Assembly (NCBI RefSeq): GCF_000021925.1
Contig: NC_011830.1
Coordinates: forward strand, 5,057,001 to 5,121,000
DNA from: Desulfitobacterium hafniense DCB-2
Lineage (GTDB): Bacteria; Bacillota; Desulfitobacteriia; Desulfitobacteriales; Desulfitobacteriaceae
Length of the DNA: 64,000 bases
Direction: 5' to 3'
Shown: positions 43,198-52,328 of the stretch, in pieces
How the letters are laid out: each line of letters begins with the position of its first letter
How positions within the stretch are numbered: position 1 is the stretch's first letter
Notes under the pieces: generated by a model
The model's database searches: none
Told to the model about the DNA's origin: nothing
The model's input: the letters and a program-made list of their open reading frames with translations, nothing else
Translations under genes and position numbers: made by a program

Positions 43198-43917
43198 CTA
43201 CATTACCAGCCAAATTGCCAGGGCTCCCCAAGTAATCACCATGATAAGCCAGTCCATAAGGCCAAAGCCAATGGAGCAGATATTGGTTCGCTTAACAGGT
43301 CTGCCCAAGCCTCTGGTCAAAGCCGCCGCGGAAAGCTCTTCCCCGATCTTTACCGTGCACATCATCATGGGTATCAGCCGGTATTCCAGCATAGCTCCCG
43401 GACGTTGTCCTCCCAATCTGATCCCGCGCATCCGCATCGCGTCATTGATGGCCGCATTTTCTTCAACCACCGTGGGGATAAAGCGAAGCATCACTGCAAA
43501 AGGAATAATGATTTTTTGGGGCAGGCCCAGACCTTCCATCGCCCCGATAAGTTCCGCAATTTTCGTGGTAGTAACCACATAATAGCCCATCACCAAGCCA
43601 GGCAGATAACGGGTAATGACACCGGTGAAGATGACTATCATCAGATTCCACATGCCCTGACTACGGCTGATTAGCATGATCTCAGCGGAAAAAGCCCCCA
43701 GTATAAGGAGCCCGTAAAGCAGCGCCGGATGATGCCGTCCCTCCACCAGCAACAAGAAAAACGGCAGCAGAGCTAAAGCAGGCCGAAGCACCGCCGAGGG
43801 ACCACTGAATCCTCCGGTGACCAAAACAATATTAACGACCAGAAGCATCATAAACTTAGTTCGGGGATCCAGCCAAAACCGGGTCTTTGTGCCCTTACCT
43901 AAAATTACTCCATTCAT
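43198..43917 (-). CDS. ECF transporter transmembrane coupling protein (EcfT)
   Basis: The protein has 239 residues and five or six helices. It has the coupling motifs of the T family: AMRMRGIRLGGQRPG (first Ala-Arg-Gly box) and AALTRGLGRPVKR (second), which contact the two ATPase domains. The N-terminal DPRTKFMMLLVVN is typical of EcfT (CbiQ-like). It starts one base after the S-component stop, in the same operon. Confidence 0.92.
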   Translation of the reverse strand: MNGVILGKGTKTRFWLDPRTKFMMLLVVNIVLVTGGFSGPSAVLRPALALLPFFLLLVEGRHHPALLYGLLILGAFSAEIMLISRSQGMWNLMIVIFTGVITRYLPGLVMGYYVVTTTKIAELIGAMEGLGLPQKIIIPFAVMLRFIPTVVEENAAINDAMRMRGIRLGGQRPGAMLEYRLIPMMMCTVKIGEELSAAALTRGLGRPVKRTNICSIGFGLMDWLIMVITWGALAIWLVM

Positions 43918-44499
43918 TCAGGCAATTCCCGCCCTCTCAAAATGCTTTTTCAAAGCAGCTCTTCCCAGATAGGCACCGGCTAAAGCTCCCAAAGCGATAA
44001 TCAAAACAAAGAACCCAAAAAACCAGGTAGGAGTAATGGCCATCAAGCTATCTGCATAAGCATCTCCATAACCGTCCCGAATAGTGGCGAAGTAAGATTC
44101 CCGCATAAAGAACAAAGGGAACATCAAACCCATCAGCCATTCGCTAAAAACCACATACCCCATGCGGATGGAAGTCCAGTTTCTGTATCTGCCGCCCTTT
44201 AAGATAAAATCTCCCAGCAAAGCACAAATAATGCCAAGCGGGATACAAGGCCAGGGATGGCCGAGGATAAACATAAGCAGCCCAAGGATGGTTCCCATGA
44301 TAGTGACCATGCCGAATTTCTGCACCCGGGTAAGAAAGAGCATGAAGGGAATCCCCGCCGCCAAGGGGCAAAGAAAAGGAATGACCAGCAGCATGACCGG
44401 TATGTATCCCACCATGGCCACCACAAAGAACACTACAAAGTAAATGGCAGTAAATAGTCCTACGTTGATCAGATCTTTGGTCTGGAGTGTGTTATCCAC
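43918..44499 (-). CDS. ECF substrate-specific membrane component, Trep_Strep/MptD-like
   Basis: The protein has 193 residues, about six helices and no signal peptide. The N-terminal DLINVGLFTAIYFVVFFVVAMVGY and FMLFLTRVQKFGMVTIMG match the Treponema/Streptococcus conserved membrane family that serves as the S component of group II-like ECF systems. The substrate is not known; the AraC and YbtPQ-like neighbours suggest a metal complex or siderophore-related compound (inference). Confidence 0.8.
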   Translation of the reverse strand: MDNTLQTKDLINVGLFTAIYFVVFFVVAMVGYIPVMLLVIPFLCPLAAGIPFMLFLTRVQKFGMVTIMGTILGLLMFILGHPWPCIPLGIICALLGDFILKGGRYRNWTSIRMGYVVFSEWLMGLMFPLFFMRESYFATIRDGYGDAYADSLMAITPTWFFGFFVLIIALGALAGAYLGRAALKKHFERAGIA

Positions 44500-44528
44500 G
44501 GTAAAGCGTTCCCTCCTTCACTATTCGA

Positions 44529-44544
44529 GTTAGTTGCTGCTAAC
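44529..44544. promoter_or_regulatory. Candidate operator, inverted repeat GTTAG-N6-CTAAC
   Basis: On the minus strand GGTTAGCAGCAACTAAC is similar to the GGTTAGCAGATGCTAAT element at 40644-40661. It lies about 30 bases before the S-component start, at the head of the ECF operon. Confidence 0.5.
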
Positions 44545-44552
44545 CCTCTTTT

Positions 44553-44578
44553 TTAAAAAAAGCGCCTTTGGGCGCAAT
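44553..44578 (-). terminator. Terminator of uspA-like gene
   Basis: GCGCC-CAAA-GGCGC is followed by TTTTTTT on the minus strand, about 105 bases after the gene. Confidence 0.85.
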
Positions 44579-44680
44579 TTAATGTAAAGATACTATTAGT
44601 TTATCAGGGGAGCTCTTCTGCTTTCCACTCCATTTTGTTAAAATCACTCCATTTGGGCAAAGGGTTTCAGGGCGGAATTC

Positions 44681-45106
44681 TTACTTAATAAGCAGCACCG
44701 GCCTTGATGTTTTGGCGAGAACCTTTTGACTTACGCTCCCCATGAATGTTCCGGCCAGGGAAGTATAGCCACGATAACCCATGACAACCAAATCGATATC
44801 TTCACTGACAATCTCCTCCAAGATTACTAAGGCAGGGTAACCAGGTTTTACTCGGCAAGTCAGCCTTACTCCTCCCAGATCCACATTTTTAGTTGTAGCC
44901 GCTAAGGTGGCCTCACCGTTAGGATTAAACTGCTGTTGCACCACGGTTGCATCCTCGCTGAGCAGATACCCCAGCGCCTCAGGAGTCATCAGCACATTGA
45001 GCAGTATAATCTCCCCATTAAATTTTTTGCCCATCTCTAAAGCTGCTAATAATGCTCTGCGGGAATATTCCGATCCATCCGTTGGAACAAGAATCTTGGC
45101 AAACAC
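44681..45106 (-). CDS. Universal stress protein, UspA family
   Basis: The protein has 141 residues, starting at GTG (V-F-A-K-I-L-V-P-T-D-G-S) after GGGAGAGGG. N-terminal FAKILVPTDGSEYSRRAL and C-terminal ATP-binding-type loop VMGYRGYTSLAGTFMGSVSQKVLAKTSRPVLLIK are family features. The G-x2-G-x(n)-G(S) motif is imperfect (GYRGYTSLAGTFMGS), so nucleotide binding is plausible but unproven. It lies 22 bases after the HPP gene and is probably co-transcribed. Confidence 0.92.
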   Translation of the reverse strand: MFAKILVPTDGSEYSRRALLAALEMGKKFNGEIILLNVLMTPEALGYLLSEDATVVQQQFNPNGEATLAATTKNVDLGGVRLTCRVKPGYPALVILEEIVSEDIDLVVMGYRGYTSLAGTFMGSVSQKVLAKTSRPVLLIK

Positions 45107-45128
45107 AATAACACCCTCTCCCTCTAGC

Positions 45129-45698
45129 TTAGTACCAATAGCGCGGGTAATTCCGATTAGGTGATAAATTATTGACTAATACTGCAACCAAAACCAAGAT
45201 GATACTGCCCGAGATCATTGGGGCAACAATAAACATGGGGCCGGCACCATTAAGCACGGCGAGCATGGCCGTTGCCCCACCCGGCGGATGAGTGGTTTTC
45301 GTTAACAACATGACCAGTAAAGCAAGAGCAGCACCTAAGGCAACCGACCACCATGTTATTCCAAAAATCTGATAGGTTAATACCCCTATACTTGCCGAAA
45401 ACGTATGCCCTAAAATTACATTGCGTGGTTGAGACAGCGGGGCATCAGGAACTCCATAGACTAAGACCGCTGATGCTCCCAGGGAGGCTGCCAGCATCGG
45501 AATCTCGTAAATAAACAGTAAGATGCTTAAGAATGAGATACCTAACATAGTGCCAAGCAAGGTAATCAGAATGTCTACTGGTGCAGGGGAGACCAGGGGC
45601 GTGATTCTTTTATGCCCTTTAAATTTAACCAGATATTTAATGAGTTTACTTTTCCGTTGTTCATTTTCAAGAATTTGGGCACTATCCATAAGATCCAA
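45129..45698 (-). CDS. HPP-family integral membrane protein
   Basis: The protein has 189 residues, starting at TTG 45698 (TTG GAT CTT ATG), eight bases after AAAGGAGG; a longer frame to 45770 has no site. The four-helix HPP domain is recognised by ASLGASAVLVYGVPDAPLSQPRNVILGHTFSA and KTTHPPGGATAMLAVL. Related proteins have been linked to nitrite transport in plastids and cyanobacteria, but bacterial roles vary. CBS domains often fused to HPP are absent. Confidence 0.85.
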   Translation of the reverse strand: MDLMDSAQILENEQRKSKLIKYLVKFKGHKRITPLVSPAPVDILITLLGTMLGISFLSILLFIYEIPMLAASLGASAVLVYGVPDAPLSQPRNVILGHTFSASIGVLTYQIFGITWWSVALGAALALLVMLLTKTTHPPGGATAMLAVLNGAGPMFIVAPMISGSIILVLVAVLVNNLSPNRNYPRYWY

Positions 45699-45818
45699 CT
45701 CAATTCCCTCCTTTCCTAATGAAGCATTGAATGGAGCGAATAAAGTGTAGATAATGCAACATAGAGTCATCTTACTGTAAATTCCTCTTGCTCAGCGTGA
45801 GTCAAATCACACCGCTAA

Positions 45819-45905
45819 GACAATAAAGAACCGAGGCTGCAATGCTATGCTCCCCTTGTGGTACTTGACAGGGGGCAGTTCATTTCAACCTCGGTCCTTA
45901 TTGTC
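45819..45905. repeat. Long inverted repeat with 47-base loop
   Basis: GACAATAAAGAACCGAGGCTG (left, 20 of its bases shown in pairing) pairs with AACCTCGGTCCTTATTGTC with a few mismatches. The loop holds a second small dyad (CCCCT...AGGGG). It lies between the chemoreceptor gene and the HPP gene. It is too long for an ordinary terminator and lacks a T-run; a small mobile-element remnant or structured RNA is possible. Confidence 0.6.
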
Positions 45906-45964
45906 CTCTAACATCTGAAATTTTATATTCGTAAGACTCCTCTTCATTTCCGCCATGAGCTGTA

Positions 45965-46795
45965 TTAAATCTTCGCAAATTCCGCAAGCGCCTGGGAATT
46001 TCCGTTTATCTCCTGTATTGCCGCTGTGATTTCCTGGGTAGCCGCTGCTTGATTTTCAGCAATGCCACCAATTTGATCAATTTCAAAAATAATGCCTTCT
46101 ACTGCCTGCTTCATTTCCGTAAGTATTTCCGTGACCATCCCTGCGGAATCTTTACTTTGGTTTGCTAATTTACGCATTTCTTCCGCAACAACAGCAAAGC
46201 CTCTTCCTTGTTCTCCGACCCGCGCGGCTTCAATGGCAGCGTTGAGCCCCAGCAGGTTTGAACTATTTGAGATTCCTGTAATTGCGGATATAATTTTGTT
46301 AATCTCTTGAATTTTAGCAGAGGCTACATCCGAAGACATGATTACCTTATTAATTTTGTTTGATAACCCCTGTGAGCCTGCTGCCACTTCCTGCAAACCG
46401 GCATCGGCCTGTTGGATGGTGGCTGCTAAAGCATGGGCAGTCTCCTCGATCTGGTATTCTTTTTCTAAACTTCTTCCTATTCCAACACACCCGACAACTT
46501 CATTATCGGCATTTCGTATAGGGTAGTCAATTGTCCTGAAGGGAAACCCGAATTTCTCCTTATCGATAACAAACGTTCGGGCTTTACCTTCCAGCATAGC
46601 TTTTCTCATACTGTTATCAGCCGTGAGTTCATCACCTACTCCACTCAGATCAACCACCAGTTTTCTGCCCGGATAGTACTTTAGCCTATGGGTTCGATCA
46701 GATATAATTACCATAATATCTTCATCCAATATCTCTTTGAGATTCCCCAAAACGTCTGAATAACTTTGTAATATCTCCTGGTCTGTTCGATTCAT
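45965..46795 (-). CDS. Soluble methyl-accepting chemotaxis-type receptor (YfmS-like)
   Basis: The protein has 276 residues with no membrane helix. The N-terminal PAS-like sensing part (about 1-110) includes FGFPFRTIDYPIRNADNEVVGCVGIGRSL. A short signalling domain (about 120-276) has the conserved hairpin tip in family form, NLLGLNAAIEAARVGEQGRGFAVVAEEMRKLA at about residues 182-213. AAAGGAGCG precedes the ATG. Cytoplasmic receptors of this size couple to CheA/CheW and sense internal signals. No che genes are adjacent. Confidence 0.9.
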   Translation of the reverse strand: MNRTDQEILQSYSDVLGNLKEILDEDIMVIISDRTHRLKYYPGRKLVVDLSGVGDELTADNSMRKAMLEGKARTFVIDKEKFGFPFRTIDYPIRNADNEVVGCVGIGRSLEKEYQIEETAHALAATIQQADAGLQEVAAGSQGLSNKINKVIMSSDVASAKIQEINKIISAITGISNSSNLLGLNAAIEAARVGEQGRGFAVVAEEMRKLANQSKDSAGMVTEILTEMKQAVEGIIFEIDQIGGIAENQAAATQEITAAIQEINGNSQALAEFAKI

Positions 46796-47024
46796 CCGAA
46801 ACGCTCCTTTTCACCCGAATATTGCCTTGCCAGATAGTCATAGAATGCAAATTTAATGCCAAAACTTCTTCAACAGCAAAGGAGAGCTTTCTCTCAGCAT
46901 AACGACTCATCTCTGAGCGTTATCGGGTGTTTTAGCCAGGTTTTAAATTGTATCAATTCGTTTTTCGGGGTTCAAATCTGGTGAAATTTTTTCAGAAGTG
47001 ACAAGCAATCTGGGAAAGCTCACT

Positions 47025-47534
47025 TTAATCCCCTGTAACCACCAGGTCTCCATGCCAAACCTCATAGTGAAGATGAGTCTGCTCAAGATTGCCGAAGATA
47101 TCCGGATAGTAGCCGATCTGCCCAATAGCCTGATCCACTTCCACCCAATCCCCTTCTTTGACGCGCAGGTTTTTTAAACCACCGTAGATGACGCTCCAAT
47201 CTTCACCGCAATCCACTTCAACTTTATGGCCAAGAAAGGGATCAGGTCCGGCGTAAGTTACTCTACCGGCATGCTTAACCCGGATAACAGCGCCCTCGGC
47301 TTGAGCATAATCCGTTCCCGAGTGAAAGAGTGTCATTTCTAATTCCTCAGAATAATATTCTCCTGCCACACGCAAGGGTTTTCCTTGAATTGGACTAGGG
47401 AAATCTTCAAGCGTCCGCACAACAGGCTCACTTTTGGTTACGGGGTCTTCCTGTCCCTCAGCCAGCAGGGCGCTCCCGCCAAAAAGGATCAATCCGGCCA
47501 TAAGAGCGGCGGACAAGGCTTTCCATCCCCACAT
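47025..47534 (-). CDS. Small exported M23/LytM peptidase-domain protein
   Basis: The protein has 169 residues with a signal peptide or anchor (about 1-26) and a single LytM fold. The metal-ligand pattern looks preserved: HSGTDY (His and Asp) and THLHYEVW (H-x-H). The protein is shorter than usual endopeptidases and has no coiled coil or LysM domain. SpoIIQ-like proteins have similar composition, but that assignment is not supported strongly enough. It is monocistronic; 229 bases separate it from the chemoreceptor gene, with no other gene seen there. Confidence 0.8.
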   Translation of the reverse strand: MWGWKALSAALMAGLILFGGSALLAEGQEDPVTKSEPVVRTLEDFPSPIQGKPLRVAGEYYSEELEMTLFHSGTDYAQAEGAVIRVKHAGRVTYAGPDPFLGHKVEVDCGEDWSVIYGGLKNLRVKEGDWVEVDQAIGQIGYYPDIFGNLEQTHLHYEVWHGDLVVTGD

Positions 47535-47655
47535 ACATCATCACCTCTAGGACTATCTTTACCCAGAGGGGAATGAATTAGACCAAATTTTCATCATTTT
47601 GTCCGCGTATACTATCTCTTTTCTTAAATCCTGTTGCGGCAAGGATCCATCCGGA

Positions 47656-49140
47656 TCAGCTGTACTCCTCCATCTTCCGGTAAAGATTCCGGACACTGAT
47701 GCCAAGCAGCCTGGCTGCCCGCGCCTTATTTCCATCGACTTTTTTCATGGTGGCAAGGATATAGTCCTTCTCTATCTCCGCTAAAGTGAGGTATCCCGCT
47801 AAGACATCACCTTGATTTTCCTGTTCTGCCTGATCTCCCTGTCTTTCAGTTTTGATGGATTTTTCATCCATTTCAGCAGCTCTTTCCTCGTCCGGCAAGG
47901 GAAGTTCTGTTTGAATGCTGCTTCGCCCTTCCCCATGCTCCGGCCAAAGATCCCTAATGCGAATCAATGGGCCTTCGGCTAAAATCATCCCCCGCTCCAT
48001 GAGATGGGCCAATTCCCGGACATTGCCGGGGAAATCATAGGCCAGCAAAGCCTCCTGTGTCTCGGGGGCTAAATGAATCGTTTGACTTTGTGAGCGATCC
48101 TGGGCGGGGTTCCCACCCTGTAAGGTGTGTCTCCTTAGCCCTGTCCTGAGGAAGTGTTCCGCCAGCTGGAGAATATCTCCCTTCCGTTCCCTTAAGGGTG
48201 GGATATGCAGGACCATGCCGGTCAAGCGGTAGTAGAGATCCTTGCGAAAGCGCCCGGCCTTCACCTCCTCCGGGAGATTGCGGTTGGTGGCGGTGACAAT
48301 ACGGACATTGACCCGCCTTAAGCGGTTATCACCTACCCGCCGAAACTCCCCGGTCTCCATAAAGCGCAGGAGCTTAACCTGCAGATTCAAGGGCATCTCC
48401 CCGATTTCATCCAGGAAGAGGGTACCTTGGTCAGCCATTTCCACCAATCCCAGTTTAACCGCATTGGCTCCCGTAAAGGCACCCTTCTCATGACCAAAGA
48501 GTTCACTTTCCATCAATGTCTCATGAACCGCTCCAGCGTTTAAAGGAATATAGGCTTGGCCGCTGCGGGGGCTCCAAACATGGAGAGCCCTCGCAAACAA
48601 CTCCTTCCCCGTCCCGCTCTCCCCTTGCAAAAGAACAGGAGTATCCGTCTGAGCGATCTTGCGGGTCATTGCTTTAAGGGATCGCATTTTCTCACTATCA
48701 CCAATAATCAGGAGTTCGGCATTTTGCCGGTGAACCACTTGCCGCAGCCCTGTATTCTCCACCATGAGCTTTCTCTGTTCCAGAGCTTTCTGCAGGGTAA
48801 TCTCCAATTCGGAGAGATTGCAGGGCTTCGTTAAGTAATCATAAGCACCTGCCTTCATAGCTTCAATGGCTGATTCCAAAGTGCCATGGCCGGTGAGCAT
48901 AATCACCTGAAGATCCGGCTGGCGCTTCTTCATTGCCTGCAAGAGCTGAAGTCCATCCCCGTCAGGCAGGCGGATATCCAAAAGAACTGCCTCAAAAATA
49001 GTTTCCTGGAGCAAGGCCATCCCTTCCTGAGCCGTCGCCGCCTCCATAATCTCGTATCCCCGCCGCCCTAAACGCTGGGCGAGAATCGAACGCAAATCCT
49101 CTTCATCGTCTAAGATCAAGACACGTTGATGAACATTCAT
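47656..49140 (-). CDS. Sigma-54-dependent response regulator (NtrC/AtoC type)
   Basis: The protein has 494 residues. The receiver domain has acidic DD at 11-12, phospho-acceptor D55 (LLDIRLPDGDG) and K106. The AAA+ central domain has Walker A GESGTGKE (173-180) and GAFTGA (220-225), the loop that contacts sigma-54. The C-terminal Fis-type helix-turn-helix is VDGNKARAARLLGISVRNLYRKM. It overlaps the histidine kinase gene by 38 bases. Its likely target is the sigma-54 promoter at 58260-58276 before the molybdenum oxidoreductase operon, the only such promoter I recognised in the window. Confidence 0.95.
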   Translation of the reverse strand: MNVHQRVLILDDEEDLRSILAQRLGRRGYEIMEAATAQEGMALLQETIFEAVLLDIRLPDGDGLQLLQAMKKRQPDLQVIMLTGHGTLESAIEAMKAGAYDYLTKPCNLSELEITLQKALEQRKLMVENTGLRQVVHRQNAELLIIGDSEKMRSLKAMTRKIAQTDTPVLLQGESGTGKELFARALHVWSPRSGQAYIPLNAGAVHETLMESELFGHEKGAFTGANAVKLGLVEMADQGTLFLDEIGEMPLNLQVKLLRFMETGEFRRVGDNRLRRVNVRIVTATNRNLPEEVKAGRFRKDLYYRLTGMVLHIPPLRERKGDILQLAEHFLRTGLRRHTLQGGNPAQDRSQSQTIHLAPETQEALLAYDFPGNVRELAHLMERGMILAEGPLIRIRDLWPEHGEGRSSIQTELPLPDEERAAEMDEKSIKTERQGDQAEQENQGDVLAGYLTLAEIEKDYILATMKKVDGNKARAARLLGISVRNLYRKMEEYS

Positions 49141-51334
49141 GGCCTACCCCCCTTCCCTGAAAGGGAAGATTAATGCGAACGGTTGTCCCTTTCCCCTCGG
49201 TACTCTCAATAAACAGCTTACCCTGCATTTTTTGCACGATACCATAGCTGACAAAAAGCCCCAGACCCGTGCCCTGACCCGGAGGTTTGGTGGTAAAGAA
49301 GGGATCAAACACCTTCTTAAGGTACTGGGCTGAAATCCCCTGCCCTTGGTCTTCCACCTCAATTTGTATTTCATCCCCTTTATCTATAGGCAAGGCCTCC
49401 GCCGAGGCAAAAGGTCTCTTAACCCGTTGAGCCCGCACGATGACCTGACTGCCTTCTGCAGAGGCATCGATAGCATTGGTTAGGATATTGAGCACCACCT
49501 GCTGCCATTCGTTTTCATCACCCTCCACCCAGAGACCGGGTTCACTTTCTTTGATGAGGACCATTTTCTTTTGTTTAAGACGATAGGCCAAGAGAGCTGC
49601 CGTCTGCTCAATGGCATTATTGGCATCCATCCTGTCCGGACCATGCCTGCCCGGCCGGGCATAGCCCAGAAGCCTGCCGGTCACCTGTTTGCAGCGCTCA
49701 ATCTGTTTGGCGATGATACTCAGGATACCTTCAATCTCAGCCTTGCCGGGCAGTTCCCCTTCCTCCTGGAGCCGATCCAGCAGATCCTCATTGTGGGCGG
49801 AAAGAATGGCCAGGGGATTGTTGATCTCATGAGCCACCCCGGAGGCTAACAGCCCAACGGTCGCCATTTTCTCTGTCTGAATGACCCGGGCCTCCATCTC
49901 TACCTGCTGGGTCACATCTTCCAGAAGCAGCAAATAAGCGGCATTCTCCGGGTTTCCGGAGTTGAGCCGGTAATAAGAATGGCGCAGATAACGTTTGTCT
50001 CCCTGTACTTCCAAAGCCAGTACCCTGCCGTTTTCTTCAAAGGAAGATTCCGGCCCTTCCCCGCGCAGCAGTTCTTCACAGGCCAGCTTCTTAAAGTTTT
50101 TATTCTCTGAGCCAAACCACCGGGCAAATAGGGAATTCCACCAGATAAGCCGTTTTTCCTGATCCAAAAGAGCCATCCCTGCCCCAATCCCATGGACTAC
50201 CGTTTCCAACAGCTCCTGCTCAGCCTGCAGATTAGCCGTCTTATCGGCAAGCCGGCGCAGAAGATTATTAAAGGCTTGCACCAGCCGGCCAATTTCATCA
50301 TCACTTTCCTGAGTCACTTCGGCCTGTAGATCCTCCGTAGCAATAATCCTCCGAACTCCCGCTTCCAAATTCTCTATGGGTTGAGTCAGTTTCAGACCAA
50401 AATAGATGCTAATCAAGGTCACCCCCAGAATAATAACCAGCATCATTCCCATCACCCGCAAGGCAAAGCGGGCAATGGGCTCATAAGCTTCCTGCACCGG
50501 CTGCTCAATAAATACTCCCCAAGGGGGACTGCCTACAGGCGCATACAGTCCAAGGACCGGAGTATCATCGGTATTGGGATACTCATTCCCGGCAAGGCTG
50601 GGGGGCTTCCCAGCCAAGAAATTGCGGACGCTGGGGTTTCGGGTCATATCCTCTTGACTCAGCACCCGGCTGAAATCGGAATGACCAATGAGCTTTCCTT
50701 TCCCATCCGTAAGATAGATGATGCCCTCCTGCCCAATTTGGATACTGGTAAATTTATTGAAAAGAGCCTTAAGGTCCGTCTTCGCTTGGAGGTAGCCCAG
50801 ATTCCTGCGGGTCTGGGGATCGATGATATTCACCGTCAAATACACCTGGGGCCGGCCATCCACAGAGAAAAAAACTTCACTGAGGGAATAGCTTTCCGAA
50901 GCAGAGAAATCCAGGCAGGGAAGAGTTTCCCCCGCTTGCACCGGATAGTCCACTTCCCGTCGGGAAACCTTGCCGAGAACCTGAACCTGAGGGTCAGCCA
51001 CCTGCAAACTCTCCAGATAGGGTATCCCGCGCAGCATCGTTCCCAGTACGGTTTCTCTGGCCAGTGGGTCCGCCCCCACCAATTCCAAAGCGTTGGTGGA
51101 AGTCACCTGGATTAAGCTATCGGCATTATTCTGGATAAAATCCTGAATCTGTCCGGCTAAAAGGGCAGCCCGCTCGGAATTTTGTTTCTGAATACTTTCT
51201 TCCAGATAAGCCTGGGCTGCCGTAAAACTTGCCAAACCCAAAATGAGCAAAGGCACCGCCGACATCAGTACTCCAAAAACCAAAACCCGGGCTTTAATCC
51301 TCATCCACCAGGGAAATCTTTTCTCACTCATCAT
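49103..51334 (-). CDS. Membrane sensor histidine kinase (dCache-HAMP-PAS)
   Basis: The protein has about 743 residues. TM1 is near 12-35, a large extracytoplasmic dCache-like sensor spans about 40-290, then come TM2, HAMP (about 310-365), PAS (about 375-480), the HisKA phospho-acceptor ASGVAHEINNPLAIL, and HATPase N/G boxes (VVLNILTNAIDAS, EDQGQGI, GTGLGLFVSYGIV). It starts at ATG ATG 51334 after GAGGTG and overlaps the binding-protein stop by 11 bases. It would phosphorylate the sigma-54 regulator encoded next. The periplasmic partner protein encoded just upstream may present the ligand. Confidence 0.93.
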   Translation of the reverse strand: MMSEKRFPWWMRIKARVLVFGVLMSAVPLLILGLASFTAAQAYLEESIQKQNSERAALLAGQIQDFIQNNADSLIQVTSTNALELVGADPLARETVLGTMLRGIPYLESLQVADPQVQVLGKVSRREVDYPVQAGETLPCLDFSASESYSLSEVFFSVDGRPQVYLTVNIIDPQTRRNLGYLQAKTDLKALFNKFTSIQIGQEGIIYLTDGKGKLIGHSDFSRVLSQEDMTRNPSVRNFLAGKPPSLAGNEYPNTDDTPVLGLYAPVGSPPWGVFIEQPVQEAYEPIARFALRVMGMMLVIILGVTLISIYFGLKLTQPIENLEAGVRRIIATEDLQAEVTQESDDEIGRLVQAFNNLLRRLADKTANLQAEQELLETVVHGIGAGMALLDQEKRLIWWNSLFARWFGSENKNFKKLACEELLRGEGPESSFEENGRVLALEVQGDKRYLRHSYYRLNSGNPENAAYLLLLEDVTQQVEMEARVIQTEKMATVGLLASGVAHEINNPLAILSAHNEDLLDRLQEEGELPGKAEIEGILSIIAKQIERCKQVTGRLLGYARPGRHGPDRMDANNAIEQTAALLAYRLKQKKMVLIKESEPGLWVEGDENEWQQVVLNILTNAIDASAEGSQVIVRAQRVKRPFASAEALPIDKGDEIQIEVEDQGQGISAQYLKKVFDPFFTTKPPGQGTGLGLFVSYGIVQKMQGKLFIESTEGKGTTVRINLPFQGRGVGHECSSTCLDLRR

Positions 51335-52328
51335 CAATCACCTCATCGGCAAGACTTAATACTGCCTGAGAGGGAGTGATTCCCAACTGTTCGGCTGTTT
51401 GGAGATTGACGGAGAAAATAATCCGGTCCGGTGTCTCCACAGGAATCTTCCCGGGGTTTTGCCCCTGGAGAATTTTATAAACCATATTGGCGGACTGGGT
51501 GCCCTGGTTCCAATTGGACATACCGTAAGAGGCCAGACAACCGGCCATAGTATCCTGGGGATAAACCCCAAAGACGGGAATCTTAAAAGCTAAAGCATAT
51601 TGTACAATTTCCTCGGTATGGCTTTCCAGGAAGAATCCGGGCAAAAGAACGATGCCTTCTTCCTCAGCCTCTTGAATTTTGCGAAAAACCTCTTGTATTT
51701 CTTGGACGTCGGTTAGGGTATAGGTACTCAGCTCAATGCCCATTTTCTGAGAGGCCTGATACAGACCCGCTTGGGTTTGTTCGAAAAAAGGAACGCGTGT
51801 ATCTCCCAGGATGGCTACCTTTTTAATCTCCGGCAGCAGGCGGTGCAATAACTCAAAGCGCTTAGGCGTCAGCTCGTAATGATAATTATTTAAGCCTGTT
51901 AAATGATTGCCCGGGCGAAGGGTGTCTTCCACCAAGCCAATCACACTAGGGGAAAGTGTCCCCATGAACACTACCGGCGGAGGCGATTCCAGAGCTGAGG
52001 TGAGCTCTTTGAGACTTAGGGCCTCGACCGCTCCCGAGGCCACCAGGATATCGGGCTTTCCCAGCAACAACTTTTTCCCTAATTCGGTAAGGTCAGTGAG
52101 ATCGCTCTCCCCATTTTCGATATGAAAAACAATGTTCTCCCCTTCGATCAAGCCCATTTCCCTGAGCCTGGCCTTCAACCCGTCCACCTTGACCAGTCTT
52201 AAATCATTAGCGACCAGGACTCCGACTTTATACGGCTGCTTTGGGGTCGGGGAGAGTTCACTGAAGTGACCGTAAAGGAGAAAGGCTATGACCATAGCAC
52301 TACAAAGCAAGGCGATCATTTTTTTCAT
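51324..52328 (-). CDS. TrpX-like (ABC substrate-binding type) periplasmic protein
   Basis: The protein has 334 residues, starting at ATG 52328 (MKKMIALLCSAMVIAF); AAAGGGAG lies at proper distance, whereas the longer frame start does not. After a signal/anchor helix, the ABC-type binding domain (PF04392-like) has YKVGVLVANDLRLVKVDGLKARLREMGLIEGENI, PPVVFMGTLSPSV, and NHLTGLNNYHYELTPKRFELLHRLLPEIKKVAILGD. No permease or ATPase gene is adjacent. It is instead coupled to the histidine kinase gene, which suggests a ligand-presenting sensory role (inference). Confidence 0.85.
   Translation of the reverse strand: MKKMIALLCSAMVIAFLLYGHFSELSPTPKQPYKVGVLVANDLRLVKVDGLKARLREMGLIEGENIVFHIENGESDLTDLTELGKKLLLGKPDILVASGAVEALSLKELTSALESPPPVVFMGTLSPSVIGLVEDTLRPGNHLTGLNNYHYELTPKRFELLHRLLPEIKKVAILGDTRVPFFEQTQAGLYQASQKMGIELSTYTLTDVQEIQEVFRKIQEAEEEGIVLLPGFFLESHTEEIVQYALAFKIPVFGVYPQDTMAGCLASYGMSNWNQGTQSANMVYKILQGQNPGKIPVETPDRIIFSVNLQTAEQLGITPSQAVLSLADEVIDDE

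Noticed and set aside
45841..45890. Insertion-sequence end
   Set aside because: The loop vaguely recalls transposon ends, but no transposase gene or target duplication could be found; kept only as an unexplained inverted repeat.
46722..46910. Small frame upstream of the soluble chemoreceptor
   Set aside because: No Shine-Dalgarno site, and it overlaps the receptor's own ribosome site and start.
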